Shown in pieces: positions 18,443 to 26,692 of a DNA stretch of 64,000 nucleotides. Under the pieces are notes generated by a model that saw nothing but the letters and a program-made list of their open reading frames with translations, had not been told where the DNA came from and ran no database searches. The stretch's first letter is position 1. Each line of letters starts with the position of its first letter. Made by a program: the position numbers and the translations under genes. Origin of the DNA: Streptomyces mangrovisoli (lineage in GTDB: Bacteria > Actinomycetota > Actinomycetes > Streptomycetales > Streptomycetaceae); contig NZ_LAVA02000026.1 in assembly GCF_000974985.2 (NCBI RefSeq), positions 124,001 through 188,000 on the forward strand, read 5' to 3'.

Positions 18443-19264
18443 TCAGGCCTCCGTTCCGGTGCTCTCAGCCGGAGCGGCGGCGGGAGCCTCGGCCTTGGGG
18501 GCCTCGGCGCCGGCAGCCTGCTGCGGCTTGCGACCGCGCCGCTCGCCACCACGGCCACCACGGGCCGGGCGGTCGGCACCACCGCGGGCCGGGCGGTTAC
18601 CCGCACGGGCCGCAGCGTTCTCGGCGCGGACCTCGGCGATGTTCTTGACATCGCCCTTGTAGATCCAGACCTTCACGCCGATGCGGCCGAAGGTCGTCTT
18701 GGCCTCGAAGAAGCCGTAGTCCACGTTCGCGCGGAGCGTGTGCAGGGGCACGCGGCCCTCGCGGTAGAACTCCGAGCGGGACATCTCGGCGCCGCCGAGG
18801 CGGCCACCGCACTGGATCTTGATGCCCTTGGCGCCGGCCTTCATGGCGGACTGCATGCTCTTGCGCATGGCCCGACGGAAGGAGACGCGGGAGGAGAGCT
18901 GCTCGGCGACGGCCTGGGCCACGAGCTGAGCGTCCGTCTCGGGGTTCTTGACCTCGAGGATGTTCAGCTGGACCTGCTTGCCCGTGAGCTTCTCGAGGTC
19001 GCCGCGGATGCGGTCGGCCTCGGCGCCACGGCGGCCGATGACGATGCCCGGACGAGCGGTGTGGATGTCCACCCGCACGCGGTCACGGGTGCGCTCGATC
19101 TCAACCTTCGAGATGCCGGCGCGCTCCATGCCGGACGTCATCATCCGACGGATGGCGACGTCTTCCTTGACGTAGTCCTTGTACAGCTTGTCGGCGTACC
19201 AACGCGACTTGAAGTCGGTCGTGACACCGAGCCGGAACCCATGCGGGTTAACCTTCTGGCCCAT
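18443..19264 (-). CDS. rpsC: 30S ribosomal protein S3
   Basis: A 273-residue S3 at the mRNA entry channel. It starts [20 protein letters not shown]. The KH domain contains [16 protein letters not shown], and [20 protein letters not shown] is in the C-domain. A tail of about 55 residues rich in Arg, Gly, Ala, Pro and Glu extends beyond the 233-residue E. coli length. It overlaps rplV by one base. Confidence 0.98.
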   Translation of the reverse strand: MGQKVNPHGFRLGVTTDFKSRWYADKLYKDYVKEDVAIRRMMTSGMERAGISKVEIERTRDRVRVDIHTARPGIVIGRRGAEADRIRGDLEKLTGKQVQLNILEVKNPETDAQLVAQAVAEQLSSRVSFRRAMRKSMQSAMKAGAKGIKIQCGGRLGGAEMSRSEFYREGRVPLHTLRANVDYGFFEAKTTFGRIGVKVWIYKGDVKNIAEVRAENAAARAGNRPARGGADRPARGGRGGERRGRKPQQAAGAEAPKAEAPAAAPAESTGTEA

Positions 19265-19611
19265 TACCGGGTTCCTTCCTTGCTGCTGACGACCACGGTG
19301 ATGTGGCTGGTCCGCTTGCGGATCCGGTAGGCACGGCCCTGGGCGCGCGGCCGGAACCGCTTCAGGGTCGGGCCCTCGTCGACGTACGCCTCGGAGATGT
19401 AGAGGCTGTCGGCGTCGGTGTGGTCGTAGTTGTGCGCGGCGTTGGCGATGGCGCTGTCGAGCACCTTGCCGACCGGCACGGAGGCTGCCTGCGGAGCGAA
19501 TCGCAGAACAGCCTGAGCCTCCGTGGCATCCATGCCACGGATAAGGTCCACCACGCGGCGGGCCTTCATGGGCGTAACGCGGATGTACCGCGCCTGGGCC
19601 CTGGCTTCCAT
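19264..19611 (-). CDS. rplV: 50S ribosomal protein L22
   Basis: A 115-residue L22 whose beta-hairpin lines the exit tunnel. [20 protein letters not shown] and [20 protein letters not shown] are conserved. The hairpin region shows no insertion or deletion suggestive of macrolide resistance. It lies 44 bp after rpsS. Confidence 0.98.
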   Translation of the reverse strand: MEARAQARYIRVTPMKARRVVDLIRGMDATEAQAVLRFAPQAASVPVGKVLDSAIANAAHNYDHTDADSLYISEAYVDEGPTLKRFRPRAQGRAYRIRKRTSHITVVVSSKEGTR

Positions 19612-19655
19612 GGTTGTCCCTCTCAGTTACTTACGTGTCTGAATGCGATCCGCTG

Positions 19656-19937
19656 TTAGCGGCGCTTCGACTTCCGGTCGTCCTTGACGTGGCCCCGGAA
19701 GGTGCGGGTCGGCGAGAACTCGCCGAGCTTGTGGCCGACCATCGACTCGGTGACGAACACCGGGATGTGGGTCTTGCCGTTGTGCACCGCGAGGGTGTGA
19801 CCCAGCATGGCCGGGACGATCATCGAGCGGCGGGACCAGGTCTTGATGACGTTCTTGGTGCCGGCTTCGTTCTGGGCGTCCACCTTCTTGATGAGGTGGT
19901 CGTCGACGAAGGGCCCCTTCTTCAAGCTACGAGGCAT
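19656..19937 (-). CDS. rpsS: 30S ribosomal protein S19
   Basis: A 93-residue S19. [20 protein letters not shown] and the C-terminal [20 protein letters not shown] are family signatures. It starts 12 bp after rplB. Confidence 0.98.
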   Translation of the reverse strand: MPRSLKKGPFVDDHLIKKVDAQNEAGTKNVIKTWSRRSMIVPAMLGHTLAVHNGKTHIPVFVTESMVGHKLGEFSPTRTFRGHVKDDRKSKRR

Positions 19938-19949
19938 CTCAACCCGTCC

Positions 19950-20786
19950 TTAGCGCTTCTTGTTCGTCTTGCGGCGGCGGACGATGTACTTGTTCGACGC
20001 CTTCTTGGGCGAACGAGTACGGCCTTCCTTCTTGCCCCACGGGGACACAGGGTGGCGACCACCGGAGGTCCGGCCCTCACCACCACCGTGCGGGTGGTCG
20101 ACCGGGTTCATCACGACACCACGGACGGTCGGGCGAACGCCCAGCCACCGCTTGCGGCCGGCCTTGCCCCAGTTGATGTTCGACTGCTCGGCGTTGCCGA
20201 CCTCACCGACGGTGGCGCGGCAGCGCGCGTCCACCATGCGGATCTCGCCGGACGGCATACGGAGGGTCGCCATGGCGCCCTCACGGGCGAGCAGCTGCAC
20301 CGAGGCACCCGCGGAACGGGCGAACTTGGCGCCGCCACCGGGACGGAGCTCGATCGCGTGGACCGTGGTACCGACCGGGATGTTGCGGAGGGCCAGGTTG
20401 TTGCCCGGCTTGATGTCGGCCCCGGGACCGTTCTCCACCCGGTCGCCCTGCTGCAGGTTGCGCGGGGCGAGGATGTAGCGCTTCTCGCCGTCCGCGTAGT
20501 GCAGCAGCGCGATGCGCGCGGTGCGGTTGGGGTCGTACTCGATGTGCGCGACCTTCGCCGGCACGCCGTCCTTGTCGTGACGACGGAAGTCGATCACTCG
20601 GTAGGCGCGCTTGTGTCCGCCACCCTGGTGGCGAACGGTCACACGACCGGCGTTGTTACGGCCGCCCTTGCTGTGCAGCGGGCGGACCAGCGACTTCTCC
20701 GGCGTGGACCGCGTGACCTCGACGAAGTCGGCGACGCTGGCGCCACGACGGCCCGGCGTAGTCGGCTTGTACTTGCGGATTCCCAT
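19950..20786 (-). CDS. rplB: 50S ribosomal protein L2
   Basis: A 278-residue L2 needed for subunit association and the peptidyl-transferase centre. It starts [15 protein letters not shown], contains [20 protein letters not shown] with the conserved histidines, and ends with a Lys/Arg tail (RRRKTNKKR). It follows rplW by 38 bp. Confidence 0.98.
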   Translation of the reverse strand: MGIRKYKPTTPGRRGASVADFVEVTRSTPEKSLVRPLHSKGGRNNAGRVTVRHQGGGHKRAYRVIDFRRHDKDGVPAKVAHIEYDPNRTARIALLHYADGEKRYILAPRNLQQGDRVENGPGADIKPGNNLALRNIPVGTTVHAIELRPGGGAKFARSAGASVQLLAREGAMATLRMPSGEIRMVDARCRATVGEVGNAEQSNINWGKAGRKRWLGVRPTVRGVVMNPVDHPHGGGEGRTSGGRHPVSPWGKKEGRTRSPKKASNKYIVRRRKTNKKR

Positions 20787-20824
20787 TTCTCAGTCCTCGT
20801 CCGATATCGGACGATCCGACCCGC

Positions 20825-21244
20825 TTACGCGGTCGGACCGCCGAAGATGTCGATACGGTCGCCCTCGGCGAGGGTCACGATCGCGCGCTTGGTGGCGGCA
20901 CGCTGGCCGAAGCCCGTGCGGGTCCGCTTGCGCTTGCCCTGGCGGTTGATCGTGTTGACCCCGGTGACCTTGACGTCGAAGACCGCCTGGACGGCCTGCT
21001 TGATCTGGGTCTTGTTGGCGTTCGGGTCGACGATGAACGTGTACTTGTTCTCGTCGAGGAGCGCGTAGCTCTTCTCCGAGACGACCGGCTTGAGCAGCAC
21101 GTCACGGGGGTCCGTGTACGACTTGCTCAGCGGGGTCTCGACAGTGTTCTTGCCTTCGGCCTCGTGGCGCTTCGCCTTGGCGACGCGCGCGGCCTTGGCG
21201 GCCTTGGCCGCCTTCGAGGCGATGCTCGGGTGACGGGTAGCCAT
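20825..21244 (-). CDS. rplW: 50S ribosomal protein L23
   Basis: A 139-residue L23, the exit-site docking protein for trigger factor and SRP. The L23 domain starts near [20 protein letters not shown] (about residue 46) after a Lys/Ala-rich extension that the 100-residue E. coli protein lacks. ATG 21244 was chosen because it overlaps the rplD stop by one base and gives a plausible N-terminus ([11 protein letters not shown]); the frame is open upstream to 21406 but within rplD. Confidence 0.96.
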   Translation of the reverse strand: MATRHPSIASKAAKAAKAARVAKAKRHEAEGKNTVETPLSKSYTDPRDVLLKPVVSEKSYALLDENKYTFIVDPNANKTQIKQAVQAVFDVKVTGVNTINRQGKRKRTRTGFGQRAATKRAIVTLAEGDRIDIFGGPTA

Positions 21245-21900
21245 CAGACCTCGGTCCCTTCGGTGTCGTTGGCCTTCGGGCCGGCGACGAAGGACTCGAG
21301 AGCGGCCTGGGTGAAGACCACGTCGTCCGAGACGATCACGTCGTACGTGTTCAGCTGGCCCGGCTCCAGGATGTGGACCTGGGGCAGGTTGCGGGCGGAC
21401 AGCCACGCGGCCTCGTCGGCGCGCTCGACGACCAGGAGCAGGTTCTTGCGCTCCGAGATCTTGCCGAACAGGCTCTTGGCGGCCTTCGTGGACGGGGTCT
21501 CACCCGCGATCACGCCGGAGACGACGTGAATGCGGTTGGCGCGGGCCCGGTCGGTGAGGGCGTGACGCAGGGCGGCAGCCTTCATCTTCTTCGGGGTCCG
21601 CTGCGAGTAGTCACGCGGCTGCGGGCCGTGGACGACGCCACCGCCGGCGAACTGCGGAGCGCGGGTCGAGCCCTGACGGGCGCGACCGGTGCCCTTCTGG
21701 CGGTAAGGCTTCTTGCCACCACCACGGACCTCGCCACGGGTCTTCGTCTTGTGCGTGCCCTGGCGGGCAGCCGCGTTCTGCGCGACGACGACCTGGTGGA
21801 TCAGCGGAATGCTGATCTTCTCCACGCCGAAGATCTCCGCGGGGAGCTCGACGGTTCCGGTCTTCTCGCCGGCAGGCGAAAGGATGTCAACAGTGCTCAT
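21244..21900 (-). CDS. rplD: 50S ribosomal protein L4
   Basis: A 218-residue L4. ATG 21900 ([20 protein letters not shown]) is right; a longer frame to 22002 would run into rplC. The tunnel loop [19 protein letters not shown] is intact. It follows rplC by 7 bp. In E. coli, L4 represses its own S10 operon through the leader; whether it does so here is open. Confidence 0.97.
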   Translation of the reverse strand: MSTVDILSPAGEKTGTVELPAEIFGVEKISIPLIHQVVVAQNAAARQGTHKTKTRGEVRGGGKKPYRQKGTGRARQGSTRAPQFAGGGVVHGPQPRDYSQRTPKKMKAAALRHALTDRARANRIHVVSGVIAGETPSTKAAKSLFGKISERKNLLLVVERADEAAWLSARNLPQVHILEPGQLNTYDVIVSDDVVFTQAALESFVAGPKANDTEGTEV

Positions 21901-21907
21901 CGGTACC

Positions 21908-22552
21908 TCAGGCCCCCTTGGCCGCGGTGCGGACCAGGACGAGGCCGCCGTTCGGACCGGGGACAGCGCCCTTGATGAGCAGCAGACCCTTCTCCGCGTC
22001 AACGGCGTGGACGGTCAGGTTCTGGGTGGTGACCCGCTCGTTGCCCATGCGACCCGCCATGCGGAGGCCCTTGAACACGCGGCCCGGGGTGGCGCAGCCA
22101 CCGATGGAACCGGGCGAGCGGTGCTTGCGCTGGGTGCCGTGTCCGGCGCCGAGGCCCTTGAAGTTGTGACGCTTCATGACACCGGCGAAGCCCTTGCCCT
22201 TGCTCTTGCCGGTCACGTCGACCTTCACGCCGGCCTCGAACACCTCAGCGGTGATCTCCTGGCCCAGCGTGTACTCGGAGGCGTCCGCGGTGCGGATCTC
22301 GACGAGGTGGCGACGGGGGGTGACGTCGGCCTTGGCGAAGTGGCCCTTGAGGGGCTTGTTCACCTTGCGCGGGTCGATCTCGCCGAAGGCGATCTGGACC
22401 GACTCGTAGCCGTCGACATCGTTCGTACGGACCTGGGTGACGACGTTGGGGCCGGCCTTGACGACGGTGACCGGAACAACACGGTTGTTCTCGTCCCACA
22501 CCTGCGTCATGCCGAGCTTCTCGCCCAGGATGCCCTTGATCTGCTTCGTCAT
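21908..22552 (-). CDS. rplC: 50S ribosomal protein L3
   Basis: A 214-residue L3. [20 protein letters not shown], the loop [20 protein letters not shown] near the peptidyl-transferase centre, and [13 protein letters not shown] are typical. It lies 17 bp after rpsJ. Confidence 0.98.
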   Translation of the reverse strand: MTKQIKGILGEKLGMTQVWDENNRVVPVTVVKAGPNVVTQVRTNDVDGYESVQIAFGEIDPRKVNKPLKGHFAKADVTPRRHLVEIRTADASEYTLGQEITAEVFEAGVKVDVTGKSKGKGFAGVMKRHNFKGLGAGHGTQRKHRSPGSIGGCATPGRVFKGLRMAGRMGNERVTTQNLTVHAVDAEKGLLLIKGAVPGPNGGLVLVRTAAKGA

Positions 22553-22569
22553 CTTCAGATCACCGGCCC

Positions 22570-22878
22570 TCAGAGCTTGATCTCGATGTCGACACCGGCC
22601 GGGAGGTCGAGTCGCATCAGAGAGTCAACGGTCTTGGGGGTCGGGTCGAGGATGTCGATCAGACGCTTGTGCGTGCGCATCTCGAAGTGCTCGCGCGAGT
22701 CCTTGTACTTGTGCGGCGACTTGATGACGCAGTACACGTTCTTCTCAGTGGGCAGCGGCACCGGGCCCGCGACCGACGCACCAGTGCGGGTCACCGTCTC
22801 GACGATCTTCTTCGCCGAGGAGTCGATGACCTCGTGGTCGTAGGCCTTGAGCCGGATGCGGATCTTCTGTCCCGCCAT
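22570..22878 (-). CDS. rpsJ: 30S ribosomal protein S10
   Basis: A 102-residue S10 (NusE), which also acts in antitermination. [20 protein letters not shown] and the loop [20 protein letters not shown] are diagnostic. It is the first gene of the S10 operon, with a long leader (about 340 nt if the promoter candidate is right) that carries several hairpins. Confidence 0.98.
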   Translation of the reverse strand: MAGQKIRIRLKAYDHEVIDSSAKKIVETVTRTGASVAGPVPLPTEKNVYCVIKSPHKYKDSREHFEMRTHKRLIDILDPTPKTVDSLMRLDLPAGVDIEIKL

Positions 22879-22938
22879 GGCTACTCAGTAGTCCTGTCTC
22901 TGTAACGCTCTGGAACCCGGTGTTCCATACCTTCTTCT

Positions 22939-22963
22939 CCGACCCACGCGGTCGGGCGTGTCG
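22939..22963 (-). promoter_or_regulatory. Leader hairpin element shared with rpsL
   Basis: On the transcript this reads CGACACGCCCGACCGCG then TGGGTCGG, folding as CCGACC...GGTCGG. The rpsL leader (37860-37884) has the same 25 nt with a single change. It lies 61-85 nt upstream of the rpsJ start codon. Confidence 0.7.
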
Positions 22964-23053
22964 CGCTCCCGCTGACACGGATGTCCCTTGTCCGAACATC
23001 CACATCCCTGCGGGGACTGCACACGGCCCTACCGGAACCGCAGACCGGGGGCG

Positions 23054-23080
23054 AAAAACCCACCGGGTGCCTGGCCGGTG
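23054..23080 (-). terminator. Attenuator-like hairpin in the rpsJ leader
   Basis: CACCGG (23061-23066) pairs with CCGGTG (23075-23080) around 8 nt. On the transcript (leftward) the stem is followed by GG and five U residues (plus-strand A-run 23054-23058). This is one of the few U-tracts in the window and lies within the leader, so premature termination is a reasonable reading. Confidence 0.5.
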
Positions 23081-23407
23081 CCGCACCTACACTTCCCGAA
23101 AGATTCCCGTACGTCCGCCCCAGCGCTGCCGTGAGGCAGTTAGGGCGACGAGTACTGTGGGACTCGCTTTCGGTCCTCCCGGCGGGAGGCGCGCAGCATC
23201 AACACTCGACCGAGCAACTCGGACAGTCTGCCATATGGGGCGGGGGTCCCGCCAATCGAGCCGGAGAGAATACCCCGGGAGTGACGTAGGTCAAACACGG
23301 GGTGGCGGGGGCCGGGGTGTGGAGCTTCGGTGAACACCCCCGGGCAGGAACAGACCTTCCCGGCGACCGGGTGGAGACGAAGAGCGCCGGTGTGCCACGG
23401 TGCCGGT

Positions 23408-23926
23408 ATGACGGAACCGGGGGGCGGCGCTCAGGCGCCGCGGCGACGCTCGAAGCTGGCCGACTACGCGGCGATGACGGCACCCGCCGATGACGCGCCG
23501 CACGCACCGCTCGGCGACCCGCGGCCGCTCGCGACCCCTCCCTCCTCACCGACCACTCCCGCCTCCCCGGCCGAGACCGACGCGCGTCGGCGCCGGTTCG
23601 CCGGGGCGCTGGAGGCCTTCCGGGAGACCGCCGTGCTCGTGCCCGTCCGGGACAACGGCTGGCTGACGGCCGACTTCGGCGGAGTCCGCTGGATTCTCGC
23701 CTTCTCGGACGAGGCGGCCCTCGCGCGCTACGCCCTGGCCAGGGGCGAGGGCCGCGAGGAGTGGGCGTATCAGACGGTGCTCGGGGCCCGACTTCTCGAT
23801 GTCGCGGTCCCGGAGGCCGGGTTGCCGTGCGGAGTGGCGCTGGACGCGGCCGACGGAGCGGAGCGGGCGCTGCTGCTCCCGCCCGTCACCGGAATCGTTC
23901 CCGACGCCTGCGCGGTGAACAGGTGA
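23408..23926 (+). CDS. SseB-like domain protein
   Basis: A 172-residue protein. After a Pro/Ala-rich disordered N-terminus (about 1-55), residues about 60-170 resemble the SseB N-terminal domain: ALEAFRETAVLVPVRDNGWL, then GGVRWILAFSDEAALARYAL. ATG 23408 was preferred; an upstream in-frame codon at 23330 gives an unlikely N-terminus. In actinomycetes SseB-like proteins often sit beside WXG100/type VII genes, and here it heads the toxin cluster. Its TGA overlaps a GTG that opens a 27-codon ORF leading to the WXG-type gene. The role in the cluster is unknown. Confidence 0.75.
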   Translation: MTEPGGGAQAPRRRSKLADYAAMTAPADDAPHAPLGDPRPLATPPSSPTTPASPAETDARRRRFAGALEAFRETAVLVPVRDNGWLTADFGGVRWILAFSDEAALARYALARGEGREEWAYQTVLGARLLDVAVPEAGLPCGVALDAADGAERALLLPPVTGIVPDACAVNR

Positions 23927-24006
23927 GCCACGCCCGCGCGTTGGACAAGACGGGCGTGATGGATGTCGACGAAGCGGTCGTGACCGGCCGGGAGGGGCAG
24001 TGGTGA
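23923..24006 (+). CDS. Possible 27-residue coupling ORF
   Basis: GTG 23923 overlaps the SseB-like gene's TGA by 3 bases (GTGA). The ORF ends at TGA 24004-24006, overlapping the GTG start of the next gene. It encodes an acidic peptide starting VSHARALDK and ending REGQW, with no recognisable domain. The double overlap would couple translation through the operon. It may equally be chance; no conservation can be tested here. Confidence 0.25.
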   Translation: MSHARALDKTGVMDVDEAVVTGREGQW

Positions 24007-24665
24007 ACGGGGGCATGGGAGGACAGCCGGACGGCAAGGACCTCGCCACCGGAGGGCTCGACGAGATAGCGCAAGGGCTGACGCTGGCCTTGGGCGAACT
24101 CGGGGACCTCGGGATGGTGGGCACCGCGGGCACCGGCCGGGGCTTCGGGGAGCTCGAACTGTCCGGCCTCGAACTCGGCGAGGAGACGCTCACGGCGACG
24201 TTCCAGTCCTTCTGCGAGCGGTGGGAGTGGGGCGTACGGTCGCTGATCAACGAGGGCAACACCCTGGCCGTGAAGACCGGCATGTCGGCCGGCACGTACT
24301 ACGAGACGGACCAGTACGTCGAGGGCACGCTCAAGATCGGGCTGAACTCGCTCGTCGGGAATCCGCACGCCTCGGAGGACGCGGTCGCCCAGCAGGGCTG
24401 GGGCGACATAGCCACCCAGTCCGCGCACGCGGACTACAGCAAGGAGTCGTTCGACCAGGCGTACGCCAACAGCCTCCAGGGCTGGAAGGACGCCGGCCGG
24501 GACGTGATGACCTCGCACACTGTCGGGCCCCTGGGGCTCGACCCGGAGAACCTGCACAGCGCCCTGGGCGTGTCGGACAGCGAGTACGACGACTTCCTCG
24601 ACGACACCTTCGGCCCCTCCCCCGAGGAGCGGGCCCGGACGCAGCAGAACGGTGCCGCGGGCTGA
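24003..24665 (+). CDS. WXG100-like protein of a type VII-type cluster
   Basis: A 220-residue protein of unknown exact function. Residues about 60-110 form two amphipathic helices around FCERWEWGVRSL and later TYYETDQYVEGTLK, the layout of WXG100/ESX-type secretion partners. The C-terminal half has no recognisable domain and ends in a Glu/Asp-rich tail. GTG 24003 was chosen over GTG 24000 because GGAGGGG lies 7-8 nt upstream. Its TGA overlaps the ATG of the toxin gene by one base, so the two products are probably made together; it may act as secretion partner or chaperone (inference). Confidence 0.7.
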   Translation: MNGGMGGQPDGKDLATGGLDEIAQGLTLALGELGDLGMVGTAGTGRGFGELELSGLELGEETLTATFQSFCERWEWGVRSLINEGNTLAVKTGMSAGTYYETDQYVEGTLKIGLNSLVGNPHASEDAVAQQGWGDIATQSAHADYSKESFDQAYANSLQGWKDAGRDVMTSHTVGPLGLDPENLHSALGVSDSEYDDFLDDTFGPSPEERARTQQNGAAG

Positions 24666-26386
24666 TGGGGATTCTCGGGGACCTCGGCAACAGCCTGGAG
24701 GACGGCGCCAACTGGGCGCTGGACAAGGGCGGCAAGCTCGTCGACGACGGCAAGAAGGCGGTCGGCGAGGGCATCGACTACGGCGCCCACAAGCTCGGCG
24801 ACGGCTTGGACCGCGTCGGTCTGCACGGCGCGGCCGACACGGTGGACGACTGGGGCGACGAACTCGCCTCGGACCTCGGCGCGACACCCGGCGAACAGCA
24901 GCTCGGCGAGAGCGACGATCCCAAGGACCTCGTCCACGGCAACCACGACAGGATCGTGGGGACCGCGAAGCACCTGACGGCGTTCTTCACCGCCTTCGAG
25001 AAGGTCAGCACCGGCTTGAAGCGGGTGGACTCCACCGGCTGGAAGGGCGAGGGCGGCGACGCCTTCCGCAAGAAGCTGGGCGTGCACCCGGCGAAGTGGC
25101 TGCACGCGGCCGACGCCTGCGAGACCGCCGCGGGCGCGCTGCAGAGCTACGCGACGACCGTGAAGTGGGCGCAGGCGCAGGCGCAGGACGCCATCGACCT
25201 GTATGCCAAGGGCAAGAGCTCGTCCGAGAAGGCGGTCGAGGCGTACAACAAGCGCATCGACGCCTACAACGCGAAGATCAAGGCGAACGAGGACCCCGGG
25301 CCCGAGCCCGAGCCGTTTCACGACCCGGGCAAGGCCGGCATCGCGGCGGCGCGGCAGAAGCTCGCGGAGGCGCGCAAGCAGCGCAACTCCGCCGCGACGG
25401 CCGCCAACGCGCGGATCAAGGGGGCCCTGTCGCACGCCCCGGCCGAGCCGCCGCCGCTGGACCGACTCGGCAACGACCTCGTGGACGGATTCCAGGCAGC
25501 CAACACGGAGTTGACCCACTTCACCGGCGGGATCATCAAGGGCACGGCCGGCCTGGTCAACTTCGTACGCGGGCTCGACCCGATGGACCCGTACAACCTG
25601 ACCCACCCCGCCGAGTACCTCCAGGGCGTCTCCACGACGCTCTCCGGCCTGGTCTCGACCGCGGCGCACCCCGAGCGGACGCTCAAGGCCGTCGTGGACG
25701 GCTTCGAGAAGGACCCGTCCGAGTTCGCCGGCCGACTGGTCCCGCAACTCCTCGGCACCGACGGCGCGGGCCTCGCGGCCGGGGGGCTGCGCATGGCGGC
25801 CGAGGAGGGCGCGGAACTCACGGCCGTGAACGTGGCCAAGGAGAGCGCGGAATACGGCGGCCAGGCGGCCGGGGCGAGCAAGTGGGGGGATCTGGCGAGC
25901 TCTACGGAGCATGTGTCGGAGAAGGCGATCCATTACGACTCGGTCGACCCGAAGACGGCGCAAGAATTCCTCGACGATCAATACCCCTGGCTGAAGGACG
26001 TCAACAACCGCTGGGAAGACGGCTATACCGAGAACTGTGCGTATACGACGGTCTCCGTGAACCATCGACTGGACGGCATCGAGGTCAGCGCGGCGCGCCG
26101 GGAAGGCCCTGGTCAGCTTCCCCTCGAACCCCTCGGAGTCAAGGATCCGGCGACCGCCTGGCACAAGGTGGACAGCTACGATGACATCATCCGCGACCTC
26201 AAAGCCCGTGGCGAGGGCGCGAGAAGCGCGGTATTTGTCGGACGAACAGGCTCGGGTCACTTCTTCAACGCGGTGAACACCGAGCACGGGGTCGTCTTCC
26301 TCGATGGTCAGAGCGGAACCCTCGGCACGTTGGAGAAGGACGCAAAGGAAATAATGCACGTGCCCTATGGCAAGGGAGCACCGTAG
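24665..26386 (+). CDS. Type VII-type polymorphic toxin with C-terminal papain-fold (Tox-PL-like) domain
   Basis: A 573-residue protein. Residues about 80-185 form a WXG-type helical domain (Trp126-Lys-Gly128 in TGWKGEGGDAF). This is followed by a charged helical region (about 185-270), a Pro-rich break and a helical middle part. Residues about 430-573 match the papain-fold toxin 1 / Tox-PL layout: Cys458 in ENCAYTTV, His532 in GSGHFFNAVN and Asp547 in VVFLDGQSG, a complete Cys-His-Asp triad. Families of this kind deamidate or cleave target glutamines. No signal peptide is present, which fits type VII export. From about base 25,890 codon use becomes visibly more AT-rich than the N-terminal part, as expected of a swapped toxin module. 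Target and exporter are unknown. Confidence 0.8.
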   Translation: MGILGDLGNSLEDGANWALDKGGKLVDDGKKAVGEGIDYGAHKLGDGLDRVGLHGAADTVDDWGDELASDLGATPGEQQLGESDDPKDLVHGNHDRIVGTAKHLTAFFTAFEKVSTGLKRVDSTGWKGEGGDAFRKKLGVHPAKWLHAADACETAAGALQSYATTVKWAQAQAQDAIDLYAKGKSSSEKAVEAYNKRIDAYNAKIKANEDPGPEPEPFHDPGKAGIAAARQKLAEARKQRNSAATAANARIKGALSHAPAEPPPLDRLGNDLVDGFQAANTELTHFTGGIIKGTAGLVNFVRGLDPMDPYNLTHPAEYLQGVSTTLSGLVSTAAHPERTLKAVVDGFEKDPSEFAGRLVPQLLGTDGAGLAAGGLRMAAEEGAELTAVNVAKESAEYGGQAAGASKWGDLASSTEHVSEKAIHYDSVDPKTAQEFLDDQYPWLKDVNNRWEDGYTENCAYTTVSVNHRLDGIEVSAARREGPGQLPLEPLGVKDPATAWHKVDSYDDIIRDLKARGEGARSAVFVGRTGSGHFFNAVNTEHGVVFLDGQSGTLGTLEKDAKEIMHVPYGKGAP

Positions 26387-26692
26387 ATGATCAGTCGGCT
26401 GGATGCGGTGGAATCCGCCACTACGCTTCTCCGGAGGGTGTATCCCGAAAAGGCGGACTCCATCGTTCTGTTTCCGGAGAAGAGCGTCGACCATCCATAT
26501 GGCTGGCTGATCTCCTTCGACTTCGCGCAGCACATCGAGACAGGCGACTGGCTCCAGTCCCCCGTCACCACCGTCGTGGTCGTCCCGCACGACGGCGGGA
26601 AGGCCCACTTCCCGCCGAGCATCATTCCCGTTGCCGATTACATGAATCGACGCGCGTCCGGTGAATGGCCGCCGAAGGAGTTTCCGCGATGA
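26387..26692 (+). CDS. YrhB/Imm35-like putative immunity protein
   Basis: A 101-residue protein starting directly after the toxin's TAG, with GGGAG about 10 nt upstream of ATG 26387. It has the YrhB (immunity protein 35) pattern: an N-terminal helix, then YGWLISFDFAQH, then PVTTVVVVPHDGGKAHFPPS and IIPVADYM. Imm35 proteins typically lie beside papain-fold toxins, so neutralising the upstream toxin is the likely role. It shares the AT-richer composition of the toxin C-terminus. It overlaps the next gene by 4 bp (ATGA). Confidence 0.75.
   Translation: MISRLDAVESATTLLRRVYPEKADSIVLFPEKSVDHPYGWLISFDFAQHIETGDWLQSPVTTVVVVPHDGGKAHFPPSIIPVADYMNRRASGEWPPKEFPR

Larger units (their letters stand above)
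22879..23407. promoter_or_regulatory. S10 operon leader/promoter and divergent region
   Basis: This is 529 bp without a credible gene. Reading leftward: a possible promoter with TTGGCG (23250-23255) and CAGACT (23225-23230) on the minus strand, with long 19-bp spacing; a small hairpin CCTCCC/GGGAGG; an attenuator-like stem with five U (23054-23080); a motif shared with the rpsL leader (22939-22963); and TGGAAC/GTTCCA near the rpsJ start. The right-hand end must also hold the promoter of the plus-strand gene at 23408, which I could not place. Confidence 0.55.
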
